In this document: positions 1 to 6,076 of the stretch, piece after piece
Numbering within the stretch: position 1 is the first letter of the stretch
How the letters are laid out: each line of letters starts with the position of its first letter
Assembly: GCA_937901365.1 (NCBI GenBank)
Contig: CALCEF010000203.1
Coordinates: forward strand, 1 to 7,130
Source of the DNA: an uncultured euryarchaeote
GTDB taxonomy: Archaea > Thermoplasmatota > Poseidoniia > Poseidoniales > Thalassarchaeaceae
Length of the DNA stretch: 7,130 nucleotides
Direction: 5' to 3'
Made by a program: the position numbers and the translations under genes
Notes under the pieces: model-generated
The model's input: only the letters and a program-made list of their open reading frames with translations
Databases searched by the model: none
Told to the model about the DNA's origin: nothing

Positions 1-282
1 TTCGCCGTCTAAGATTCGCTGCAAACGATCATCCATTCCATTATGATCTCTATCTGGAGAGTAGGCAAGCCATGGGCCTACGCCTCGATCAGGGGTTGGG
101 CAGGCACCCCCATCTTCGCAGATTAGTGGAGGGAGACCTGGAACAAAAATTGTGGGTTCCTCACGGATTTCAAACCCTTCTGAAGTCCCACTTAGAGCCA
201 GTGGTGAGAGGGATGTGAGTAGCAGCAACAGGACCGTAAAAAGTGAGGTCTTGTGATTGGATTCACTCGACAGCATGCGCAT
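1..282 (-). CDS. Secreted protein, N-terminal fragment (runs off the left edge)
   Basis: The minus strand is open from ATG at 282 (a second in-frame ATG is at 276) to the window edge, giving about 94 residues. A short N-terminal stretch with one Lys is followed by a strongly hydrophobic core (FTVLLLLLTSLSPLALS, about residues 15-31), which reads as a Sec signal peptide with possible cleavage near ALS-GTS. The mature part begins acidic and proline-rich, has two Cys (about residues 54 and 60) that could form a disulfide, and then the motif DRDHNGMDD, a calcium-loop-like DxDxNGxDD sequence. Similar loops occur near the N-termini of secreted archaeal subtilases and other extracellular proteins, so an S8 protease is possible, but no catalytic part is in view. 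The start is supported by a TATA-like element about 30 bases upstream, which would give a leaderless or nearly leaderless mRNA. An in-frame ATG at 318 is less likely because it would overlap that element. The reading frame and secretion signal are solid; the function is unknown. Confidence 0.72.
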   Translation of the reverse strand, partial: MRMLSSESNHKTSLFTVLLLLLTSLSPLALSGTSEGFEIREEPTIFVPGLPPLICEDGGACPTPDRGVGPWLAYSPDRDHNGMDDRLQRILDGE

Positions 283-295
283 CCCGAAGGGATGC
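279..295. repeat. Short perfect inverted repeat at the start codon
   Basis: GCATCCC (279-285) and GGGATGC (289-295) are perfect complements separated by three bases. The arm nearer the gene contains the ATG at 282 of the minus-strand secreted-protein gene, so in RNA this would be a 7-bp hairpin covering one of two candidate start codons. It could be an operator, a translational control hairpin or chance; a 7+3+7 match is expected by chance about 0.4 times in a window of this size. Confidence 0.45.
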
Positions 296-309
296 CACCC
301 ACCAATGAC

Positions 310-316
310 GTATAAC
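310..316 (-). promoter_or_regulatory. TATA-like promoter element for the secreted-protein gene
   Basis: On the minus strand the sequence TTATACG is the most TATA-box-like stretch in the 75-bp spacer between the rhomboid stop and the secreted-protein start. Archaeal transcription usually begins about 25 bases downstream of the box. That places the start near 287, a few bases before ATG 282 and about 11 bases before ATG 276, consistent with a leaderless or very short leader mRNA. The assignment rests on position and composition only. Confidence 0.35.
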
Positions 317-327
317 ATCAACCGAGT

Positions 328-344
328 CAGGACCGTAGGTCCTG
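328..344. repeat. Short perfect inverted repeat between rhomboid gene and next promoter
   Basis: CAGGACC (328-334) and GGTCCTG (338-344) are perfect complements around a 3-base loop. On the minus strand the repeat begins 13 bases after the rhomboid stop codon and ends about 11 bases before the TATA-like element of the next gene. It could be a 3' hairpin of the rhomboid mRNA or a regulator-binding palindrome. No T-run follows, so it does not resemble a typical archaeal terminator. Confidence 0.45.
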
Positions 345-357
345 TCAACGAAGACCA

Positions 358-1320
358 TCATGGCCACTCGATATGTGACCTTTCAATGGTACACCTCAGA
401 ATGGTGATTTCGTCGATTTTTTGCGTTGTTAAATCCGCTTCGCAAACGGGGCACTGCGCCTGTTCTGCCAACTGCTCAAGCCAAGCCTGTCGAGTTTCAA
501 GTTCATCGCCCTCTTCACGCAATCTTTGCAAAGTACGTCTTGCTGAACCGGTCAATTTGCCATCCCAGGGATCTGTTGACAGGTCTCTCATCCGAGATTT
601 GATGGCCTTGTGTTGAGCTTCATGTCCCCCTTTTGCTGATGGCCCACTATCGACCGTTCCAATGGGAACCAAACCTCCTTTTGCAATCGGTTTGGCGAGC
701 ACGTAACAAGCGATGAATCCAGTGATGTGTGCAAGATGAGCTACATTTGATGTGGCGGTAGGATATTGCATGATTTCAAGCGCGAATTTGAACAAAGCAA
801 TCCAAGCGACTGGCCATCTGCGAATAAGAATCAGGGGGAACTCGATTTCATCACGTGGCCAACAAGCCAAGTAGCATCCAAGTAAACCGAACGCGGCTCC
901 TGAAGCCCCAATACAAAGAGTCCAACTTTCCCAATTTGCCAAAGTCCACCCAATATTTCCTCCGAGAACCCCAATGAGGTATATCGTGAGAAAACGACCC
1001 CGACCAAGACGTTGCTCAAGAGGGACGCCGACCAAAATGATGACCAAAACGTTGCCCAACAAATGCAACAAGTCTGCATGTAACCAGGCTGCGGAAATGA
1101 GTCGGTGTAGATGTTCAGGCTCAAATGCGACCGCAGGAATGAGGGCACCTTGAATGAATAAATTGAGATCGATTGCCCATTTTATAGTGGCTTGAAACAG
1201 ATAGGTGAGCATTAATGATGCCCCAATGGCCAGCGATATGGGGGTTCGACGGAACCAAGCATGGACGATTGGACCCAATGCGATGAGACTCCAAATACCG
1301 AACCATGACCAAGGGCTCAT
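358..1320 (-). CDS. Rhomboid family intramembrane serine protease with C-terminal Cys/His tail
   Basis: This is a 320-residue polytopic membrane protein that should cleave transmembrane segments of other membrane proteins within the bilayer. Rhomboid landmarks run in order: a hydrophobic N-terminus; LHRLISAAWLHADLLHLLGN (71-90), holding the HxxxN oxyanion motif with H86 and N90; the GVPLEQRLG loop (98-106); GASGAAFG with the nucleophile Ser140; and AHITGF with the catalytic-dyad His198. After the last helix (about residue 210) comes a charged, soluble tail of about 110 residues with a helical stretch (about 258-288). It ends in CPVC (290, 293) and a final Cys310/His316, compatible with a small zinc-binding module. 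The frame stays open upstream to a GTG at 1419, but that extension is soluble, overlaps the divergent gene and does not look like a rhomboid, so ATG 1320 is preferred. Substrates are unknown. The family call is firm; the zinc ribbon is inference. Confidence 0.93.
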   Translation of the reverse strand: MSPWSWFGIWSLIALGPIVHAWFRRTPISLAIGASLMLTYLFQATIKWAIDLNLFIQGALIPAVAFEPEHLHRLISAAWLHADLLHLLGNVLVIILVGVPLEQRLGRGRFLTIYLIGVLGGNIGWTLANWESWTLCIGASGAAFGLLGCYLACWPRDEIEFPLILIRRWPVAWIALFKFALEIMQYPTATSNVAHLAHITGFIACYVLAKPIAKGGLVPIGTVDSGPSAKGGHEAQHKAIKSRMRDLSTDPWDGKLTGSARRTLQRLREEGDELETRQAWLEQLAEQAQCPVCEADLTTQKIDEITILRCTIERSHIEWP

Positions 1321-1394
1321 GGATGATGTCGGGCCGAACGAATGCTTGACCTCTTCGCCGCAGGGCTCAAGCCAAGTGTGTGATTCGAAGGGGT

Positions 1395-2624
1395 GTGGCC
1401 CTACTTCATGTTGAAGCACTAACGGTGCGTAGAGGCACCCAAAATGTGCTTGAAAATTTCAATATGAAAATTGAATCTGGCAATTGCATTATTTTGACTG
1501 GTGAAAATGGTTCAGGGAAGTCCACACTTCTGGAATCGATTGCTGGAATCATCCCTATTCAATCAGGTGAAGTGTCGATTCAACGTCCGTTTGGGCTCAC
1601 ATTACAATCGGGTGGAATCAATGGAGATGAATTGGTCAATGAACGCCTTGAGTATGCTGCACAAGCAGCCGGTATCGGCGAACCCGAGGGGGTACTCGCA
1701 CGATGGGGTCTTGAGCATCGAAGGTATGATCGAATTGGGCAGTTGTCTGGAGGACTATATCGACGAATGGCGGTATTGCAAGGTCTGATGCCAGCCTATG
1801 GTGGGGAATCACGAATCTGTTTACTCGATGAACCATCGGAGGGATTGGATGATACCTCTGTTGAAACTCTTCTGTCGGATATTGCCACCCTCCGAGCTCG
1901 CGGTCATGCATTCTTGATTGCGACACATGACCCACGCTTGCACGACTGTGCTACAGCCATTATGAATTTGAGCGGGGATGCGAATGACGTTGTCTCAACC
2001 ATTGAACCTTCAAGCGCTCCTGAATTTGATTCGATAGATTCGCAACTATCACTCACAAAATGGTCATCCTCATTGGATCGACGAACGAAATGGCCACTGC
2101 TCTCCCGTGGTATACCTCTCATCGGTTCGATATTGGTGCTATACGCATTACTTGGAAACGAAATTGGTTCACTCGTTCTTGTGCCCACCTTCCTTGCCTC
2201 GATCCCTTGCCTTTCGTCGCTGCACCACGCAAAGGATGCGAGGGCAGGCGATTGGTGGCAGGCCATGGGGGGCCGACTGTTTACTCTCGACCCATTGTCG
2301 ATGTTGTTGATTCTAATCTCTCCAATCGTGACGGCTTCGATTTTTGGAATCGAATACGACGCTGCAAACTGGATGTTGATTGGATTGCCCTTCGTGGGAA
2401 TCTATCTCGCCAGTGGTGCAATCCACGAATTGGCGATGAAGATGCCCAGAACGGGTGGACAGTATGTTCCACTACTCTCACTGGTACTCATCTGGCCACT
2501 TCTGATTGCGAATGATGCGATCGTAGCTTCTGATTTCTGGACACCATTAATCCTGGCAACGGGAATCCCACTCATCATCTGGTTCGGGCTCCCAATACTG
2601 CACCCGCGCACAGCGTCAAGTTGA
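1395..2624 (+). CDS. ccmA-ccmB: CcmA-CcmB fusion: ABC ATPase joined to heme-exporter-type permease
   Basis: This single chain of about 409 residues appears to combine the ATPase and membrane subunits of the cytochrome c maturation ABC complex, which uses ATP to release heme-loaded CcmE from CcmC. Residues 1-190 are an ABC ATPase of the short CcmA type: Walker A GENGSGKST (36-44), Q-loop Gln71, signature LSGGL (117-121, Leu where Gln is common), Walker B ICLLDEP (141-147), D-loop GLD and switch His178. After a polar linker (about 190-230), residues 236-405 hold about six hydrophobic segments. These include a conserved-looking R-x(6)-PLLSLVLIWPLL stretch, close to the CcmB pattern of an Arg followed by a Leu/Pro-rich helix. 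Bacterial CcmA and CcmB are normally separate proteins of about 200 and 220 residues. The GTG at 1395 puts the start two residues before the usual LHVEAL beginning; GTG 1380 is the in-frame alternative. The stop overlaps ccmC (TGATG). The ATPase is certain; the CcmB identity rests on context, topology and weak motif similarity. Confidence 0.85.
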   Translation: MALLHVEALTVRRGTQNVLENFNMKIESGNCIILTGENGSGKSTLLESIAGIIPIQSGEVSIQRPFGLTLQSGGINGDELVNERLEYAAQAAGIGEPEGVLARWGLEHRRYDRIGQLSGGLYRRMAVLQGLMPAYGGESRICLLDEPSEGLDDTSVETLLSDIATLRARGHAFLIATHDPRLHDCATAIMNLSGDANDVVSTIEPSSAPEFDSIDSQLSLTKWSSSLDRRTKWPLLSRGIPLIGSILVLYALLGNEIGSLVLVPTFLASIPCLSSLHHAKDARAGDWWQAMGGRLFTLDPLSMLLILISPIVTASIFGIEYDAANWMLIGLPFVGIYLASGAIHELAMKMPRTGGQYVPLLSLVLIWPLLIANDAIVASDFWTPLILATGIPLIIWFGLPILHPRTASS

Positions 2625-3334
2625 TGCGAAGGATGCGAGGGCCAGTGAACATGCGAGGCGTGTGGCTCATGCTTGTGGGTCTCGCGATTTGCGGATTGGC
2701 AATGGTTCTCGGATTTGTGGCCGCCCCCGACGCAAAAGGGTTCGAAGGAGATTCGTATCGAATCATCTTCTGGCACGTACCAGCTGCTTGGACATCCTTC
2801 ATCGCATTTGGAATGCTATTTGTTGGTAGTCTAGCGTGGTTTTGGAAACGTTCAGAGTGGGGTTGGACTTTGGCAGGTGTCGCAGCAGAATTGAGCCTCC
2901 TTTTTGGATTGTGTGTCGTAACATCTGGACCCATTTGGGCGACTGCTGAATGGGGAGTTCCATGGGATTGGACCGATACCAGATTGAACACTTATGGTGT
3001 CCTTTCAGCCCTTGCATTATTTCTAGTCCTATCAAGGCGCAGTCAACCGGATACACCAGAATTTCGCGACGTTTTCTCAGGGATTGGATTGTTCGGTTTT
3101 CTTCTCGTTCCGATCACCTACATGGCAACCAGATGGTGGCAAGAACGGCACCCATGCGTGACGGTAGGTTGTGAAGGTGGAGGTGGAGAAAGTGGAGTCG
3201 ATTCTGTAATCTTACAAATCTGGCTTCTATCCTTCCTCGGCATGCTCATATTGCTCATCGGCCAGACAATGGTCAGTTGGGAAGTGCAGAAATGCGAGCA
3301 GCGTCTCGCAGAGTTACAACGACGGATGGATTGA
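2624..3334 (+). CDS. ccmC: CcmC, heme-handling membrane protein of cytochrome c maturation
   Basis: CcmC binds heme at the outer membrane face and passes it to the chaperone CcmE in system I cytochrome c biogenesis. The 236-residue product is of usual family length and has about six membrane helices. The tryptophan-rich WWD signature is clear: EWGVPWDWTDTRL at about 109-121. The two heme-ligand histidines are present: His51 in FWHVPAAW and His176 in TRWWQERHP. Directly after His176 the outer loop carries two unusual cysteines (178, 183) and a glycine-rich run. The C-terminus (about 220-236) is a charged, helix-prone tail. ATG 2624 overlaps the ccmAB stop by one base, indicating translational coupling; ATG 2633 and 2651 are alternatives, and the frame also opens one codon earlier with TTG. 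The ccmD-like gene follows one base after the stop. Confidence 0.93.
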   Translation: MRRMRGPVNMRGVWLMLVGLAICGLAMVLGFVAAPDAKGFEGDSYRIIFWHVPAAWTSFIAFGMLFVGSLAWFWKRSEWGWTLAGVAAELSLLFGLCVVTSGPIWATAEWGVPWDWTDTRLNTYGVLSALALFLVLSRRSQPDTPEFRDVFSGIGLFGFLLVPITYMATRWWQERHPCVTVGCEGGGGESGVDSVILQIWLLSFLGMLILLIGQTMVSWEVQKCEQRLAELQRRMD

Positions 3335-3335
3335 G

Positions 3336-3491
3336 ATGAGTGATGTCGCATATTTGGCTGCAGCATACGCTGCAATGATTGGCTTAATCGGTTGGTTCAC
3401 TTGGCAATTGTTGGATCGCCTCAAGGATGTGCAAGCAAGAATTGAGGCGGTTGAAGGGTCGTTATCGAATCCTACGGATTCGGATGAATGA
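3336..3491 (+). CDS. ccmD: CcmD-like small single-helix membrane protein
   Basis: An ATG one base after the ccmC stop opens a 51-residue frame ending at TGA 3489-3491. The product has one hydrophobic segment (about residues 5-25, including YLAAAYAAMIGLIGWFTWQLL) containing an AY pair like the one CcmD proteins carry at the start of their helix. A charged, helix-prone stretch (DRLKDVQARIEAVEG) and a polar end follow. This matches CcmD, a tiny membrane protein that holds CcmC, CcmE and CcmAB together and is needed for release of holo-CcmE. Size, topology and the position directly after ccmC are the evidence; CcmD sequences are too short and variable for a motif-level proof. It is easily missed by automatic calling because of its length. 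Confidence 0.75.
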   Translation: MSDVAYLAAAYAAMIGLIGWFTWQLLDRLKDVQARIEAVEGSLSNPTDSDE

Positions 3492-3530
3492 GCCGGCGGC
3501 TTCAAATCCAAACGGCTCCGCCGACGATTC

Positions 3531-3935
3531 ATGTCTGAAGACGCATATACCGTTGCTGGAAGAAATATGCCCGAGATCTCAATCGCTGTTGGATTGATGT
3601 TCACGGCCTGGGGAATTGGAGCCTATATCATCAGTGACATGGCCAGTATAACTGCGATGATTCCGATGTTTGTAGGTGGGCCCATCGGTTTCCTAGGTTT
3701 GATGTCTGTCAAAATGCCTGAGAAGAGAAAAATGTTCATGCATATCTCAGCAATGTTTGGCCTCATCTGTGCGCTCGGCGGATTGCGATTGTTCCAAATT
3801 CTGATGGATGGAGATGGAAGCAACTTGCTCATCGGTTCCCATGCAATCCTATTGGTGCTCGGTGGATTATACACATACTTCTGTGTCCAGTCATTCCGAT
3901 GGGCACGAAAGCAGCGAGAAGCTGCTGAAGCGTAG
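3531..3935 (+). CDS. Small four-helix membrane protein of unknown function
   Basis: This 134-residue protein has four predicted membrane segments at about 16-35, 39-60, 70-91 and 99-121, ending in a basic/acidic tail (RWARKQREAAEA). Between helices 2 and 3 is a charged turn, VKMPEKRKMFMH, followed by an alanine/glycine-rich helix. The layout SITAMIP...G...GL...RK..MH resembles an uncharacterised family of short four-helix proteins that I recall from diverse bacteria, but I cannot name a function. ATG 3531 is the longest start. ATG 3567 (MPEISIAVG) would begin just before the first helix and is an equally plausible start, since the first 12 residues are polar. It lies in the same direction 39 bases after ccmD and 18 bases before nmd3, so it is probably in the same transcript. 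A role in heme or cytochrome biology is possible only by association. Confidence 0.8.
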   Translation: MSEDAYTVAGRNMPEISIAVGLMFTAWGIGAYIISDMASITAMIPMFVGGPIGFLGLMSVKMPEKRKMFMHISAMFGLICALGGLRLFQILMDGDGSNLLIGSHAILLVLGGLYTYFCVQSFRWARKQREAAEA

Positions 3936-3953
3936 ACAAGGTGTGTGGTATGA

Positions 3954-5033
3954 ATGTCCCGAGGTGAAGCGTTTTGCGTAGCCTGCGGGGCTGGCCCACC
4001 TCATTCAAGCGATCGATTGTGTGAAACTTGTTTCCGGGAAAGAAATTCTCTTTCTGAATGCGACGAAACCAGTCAAGCATATCGATGCCCAAAATGTGGT
4101 ATGAACTTTGAAAGTTCGCGATGGGGTTTCCTCGAAACTGATGATTTACTTCAGCGTAGATTAGATGATGCTTTGCGGATTCATGAAAGGGCAGAAGCGG
4201 TTGGGATTGCAACTCATTCTGAGATAATCGATGAAAGAAATGTGAGAATTCATGTTCAAGTTGATGGGCAGATTGATGCTTTCTATTTCGATGAGAAACA
4301 CGAGGTCATCGTGCGAACTTCGAACATGATTTGCACGACTTGTACGCGCAAGGATGGCAACTACTACGAAGCAACCATGCAAATTCGAAGTGCGGGTCGC
4401 AAATTGGAAGAGGAAGAACTCGCGGAGCTGCGAGGCTCTCTGGATACTCTGCTCGCCTCTATGGAACCTGATCCGATGTTTTTCATCACCAAGGAAGGAC
4501 CGGTTGTCGGGGGCTGGGATGTCACAATGGGTAGCAAATCATTGGCGAGAACATGGGCGCGACACATGACGCAAAAATGGGGTGGACAAACCAAAGAAAC
4601 GCATACCGTTGTGGGTCAAAAAGATGGATTGGATGTGACTAGATTGACGGTGTTATATCGCCGACCAGGATACGATTTAGGAGATATTCTTCGTTGGAGA
4701 AATCGCCTATGGACTGTCAGTGCTTGGCAAAAGGATGGGCCGATTCTTCTGGCTTTAGATCGACGGGAAAAGACCGGCGCATCTTGGCGAGATTTGGAAA
4801 AGGCAGTCGTGATGTCTCGCTTTGTTGAACAGGTTCAGGTGGATGTCCTCAACAGAGATGCATCCGCTGCAGAATTCATGGATCCACGCGACTACAAAAT
4901 GAAAACGGTTCGATTACCATATGACGATGATGGAAGTCAGGTACAATTGCGATTGGGGTGGATCACAGATGAGTGGGTTGCACTGCCGAGAGTGCGAAAT
5001 CCCGATGAAGGAAGTGGGGCTGGGGGAGCATAA
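3954..5033 (+). CDS. nmd3: Archaeal NMD3 homologue (large ribosomal subunit factor)
   Basis: Eukaryotic NMD3 binds the 60S subunit and serves as the nuclear export adaptor. The archaeal form lacks the export tail and is thought to act in large-subunit assembly or quality control in the cytoplasm. The 359-residue product has the N-terminal zinc-binding region: CVAC (8, 11), CETC (23, 26), CPKC (45, 48), and a later CTTC (127, 130). The last is part of the hallmark CTTCTRKDGNYYEATMQIR, matching the family pattern C-x2-C-[ST]-R-x2-G-x-YYEA-x-[IV]-Q-[IL]-R. A beta-rich middle and C-terminal region follows (about 150-340), with an acidic then glycine-rich end. Its stop overlaps the pgi/pmi start (TAATG), so the two are probably translationally coupled. 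This gene is the strongest evidence that the DNA is archaeal. Confidence 0.94.
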   Translation: MSRGEAFCVACGAGPPHSSDRLCETCFRERNSLSECDETSQAYRCPKCGMNFESSRWGFLETDDLLQRRLDDALRIHERAEAVGIATHSEIIDERNVRIHVQVDGQIDAFYFDEKHEVIVRTSNMICTTCTRKDGNYYEATMQIRSAGRKLEEEELAELRGSLDTLLASMEPDPMFFITKEGPVVGGWDVTMGSKSLARTWARHMTQKWGGQTKETHTVVGQKDGLDVTRLTVLYRRPGYDLGDILRWRNRLWTVSAWQKDGPILLALDRREKTGASWRDLEKAVVMSRFVEQVQVDVLNRDASAAEFMDPRDYKMKTVRLPYDDDGSQVQLRLGWITDEWVALPRVRNPDEGSGAGGA

Positions 5034-6076
5034 TGGCAACACTGCGTGAATTGGCTAATCGCCTCGATTCCAGCGATATGCTCGGTCACATTCGCAACTT
5101 CCCCTCCGATTTGGCAAAAGCTTGGAACACATCGGAATCTTGGGATTTGTCGGCAATTGAAAATGCAACATTCAGTGGTGTAATTTGCCTTGGAATGGGT
5201 GGCTCCGCATCAGGTGGTGATTTCCTTTCATGTCTTTCAGATGCGGATGGTTGTCTACCTTTTGTGGCTCATCGTGGCTATGATTTGCCTGCTTGGGTGT
5301 CGGAAAATTGGTTGGTACTCGCAACTTCATATTCGGGTAACACGGAGGAAACACTGGATTCGGTAGAAGCGGCGATTGGTCTTGGGTGCACAGTTGTTGG
5401 ATTGTCTTCAGGGGGCGCATTGCAGTCGCTTCTTGAAAAATCAAACCAGACTTGGATTGAATTGCCAGGTGGACAGCCTCCGCGTTCTGCATTCGGCCAC
5501 ATCTTTGGCAGCCAACTTGCGCTTGCTTGGCGCTTGGGAATCATGAGTGCTCCAGATGGCTTAGATGCAATCGTTCAGCGTCTGGCTGAGGCGGTAGACG
5601 CATGTGATTTCACGCAAGACGATGAAGAGGATGTCATCGCAGAAATGGCGGAATCAATCTGTACTCGAGAAATTAGTGTCTTGGCAACTCAATCTCTGGC
5701 ACCGACCGCATATCGAGCCGTTTGCCAATTGAATGAGAATGGTGGTGTCTTCGCCAGACCACATGTGATTCCTGAAATGAACCACAATGAGATCGTGGCT
5801 TGGGGAGAAGAACACGCAACGGACAATCAAGCCTTGCTCATCTTCTCTTGGGATGGCGCCCATGAGAGGAACGATCTGCGTCTTGACTGGTTCTTGGAAA
5901 ACATCAGTGTTGAGCCCACGTGGGCGATGTTGTGCGAGGGCGAATCCCACCTCGAATCACTTCTCTATGCCGTTATTCTCATGGATTGGATTTCATGTGC
6001 TGTGGCACTGCTCAGAGGTAAAGACCCGACCGCAATTGGCCCCATCGTCGGCTTGAAGGAACACCTCTCTCAGTAG
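5033..6076 (+). CDS. pgi/pmi: Bifunctional phosphoglucose/phosphomannose isomerase
   Basis: This enzyme interconverts glucose-6-phosphate or mannose-6-phosphate with fructose-6-phosphate in the cytoplasm, feeding gluconeogenesis, glycolysis and mannose-based glycan precursors. The 347-residue protein has two SIS domains. Sugar-phosphate-binding motifs are GMGGSA (54-59), SYSGNTEETL (99-108) and GGQPPRSAFG (146-155), the last typical of the archaeal PGI/PMI family. Catalytic residues equivalent to those of the Pyrobaculum enzyme can be placed: Glu235 in LNENGG, His251 in EMNHNE, 16 residues apart as in that enzyme, and Lys342 close to the C-terminus. It is slightly longer than the roughly 300-residue crenarchaeal enzyme. 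A GGGGAG stretch four bases before the ATG may serve as a weak Shine-Dalgarno sequence inside the end of nmd3. The 3' end overlaps the convergent M23 gene by 7 bases. Confidence 0.95.
   Translation: MATLRELANRLDSSDMLGHIRNFPSDLAKAWNTSESWDLSAIENATFSGVICLGMGGSASGGDFLSCLSDADGCLPFVAHRGYDLPAWVSENWLVLATSYSGNTEETLDSVEAAIGLGCTVVGLSSGGALQSLLEKSNQTWIELPGGQPPRSAFGHIFGSQLALAWRLGIMSAPDGLDAIVQRLAEAVDACDFTQDDEEDVIAEMAESICTREISVLATQSLAPTAYRAVCQLNENGGVFARPHVIPEMNHNEIVAWGEEHATDNQALLIFSWDGAHERNDLRLDWFLENISVEPTWAMLCEGESHLESLLYAVILMDWISCAVALLRGKDPTAIGPIVGLKEHLSQ

Noticed and set aside
257..616. Plus-strand open frame of 119 codons
   Set aside because: It lies antisense to the rhomboid C-terminal tail and the spacer, with a composition that shows no domain or helix pattern; the minus-strand rhomboid frame explains this DNA.
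1321..1419. Upstream extension of the rhomboid frame to GTG 1419
   Set aside because: The extra 33 residues are soluble and lack rhomboid features, and they would overlap the start of the divergent ccmAB gene; ATG 1320 begins directly before the first hydrophobic segment.
1904..2266. Minus-strand frames antisense to ccmAB
   Set aside because: They sit opposite a gene with unambiguous ABC motifs and show no recognisable domain; they are shadows of the coding strand.
3494..3523. CGGCGG and CCGCCG arms as a possible hairpin before the four-helix protein gene
   Set aside because: Six-base arms of simple GC sequence with an 18-base loop are weak and expected by chance; no T-run follows.
3488..3538. 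ATG overlapping the ccmD stop (ATGA) that could start another gene
   Set aside because: The frame closes after 16 codons; the next real start is ATG 3531 in a different frame.
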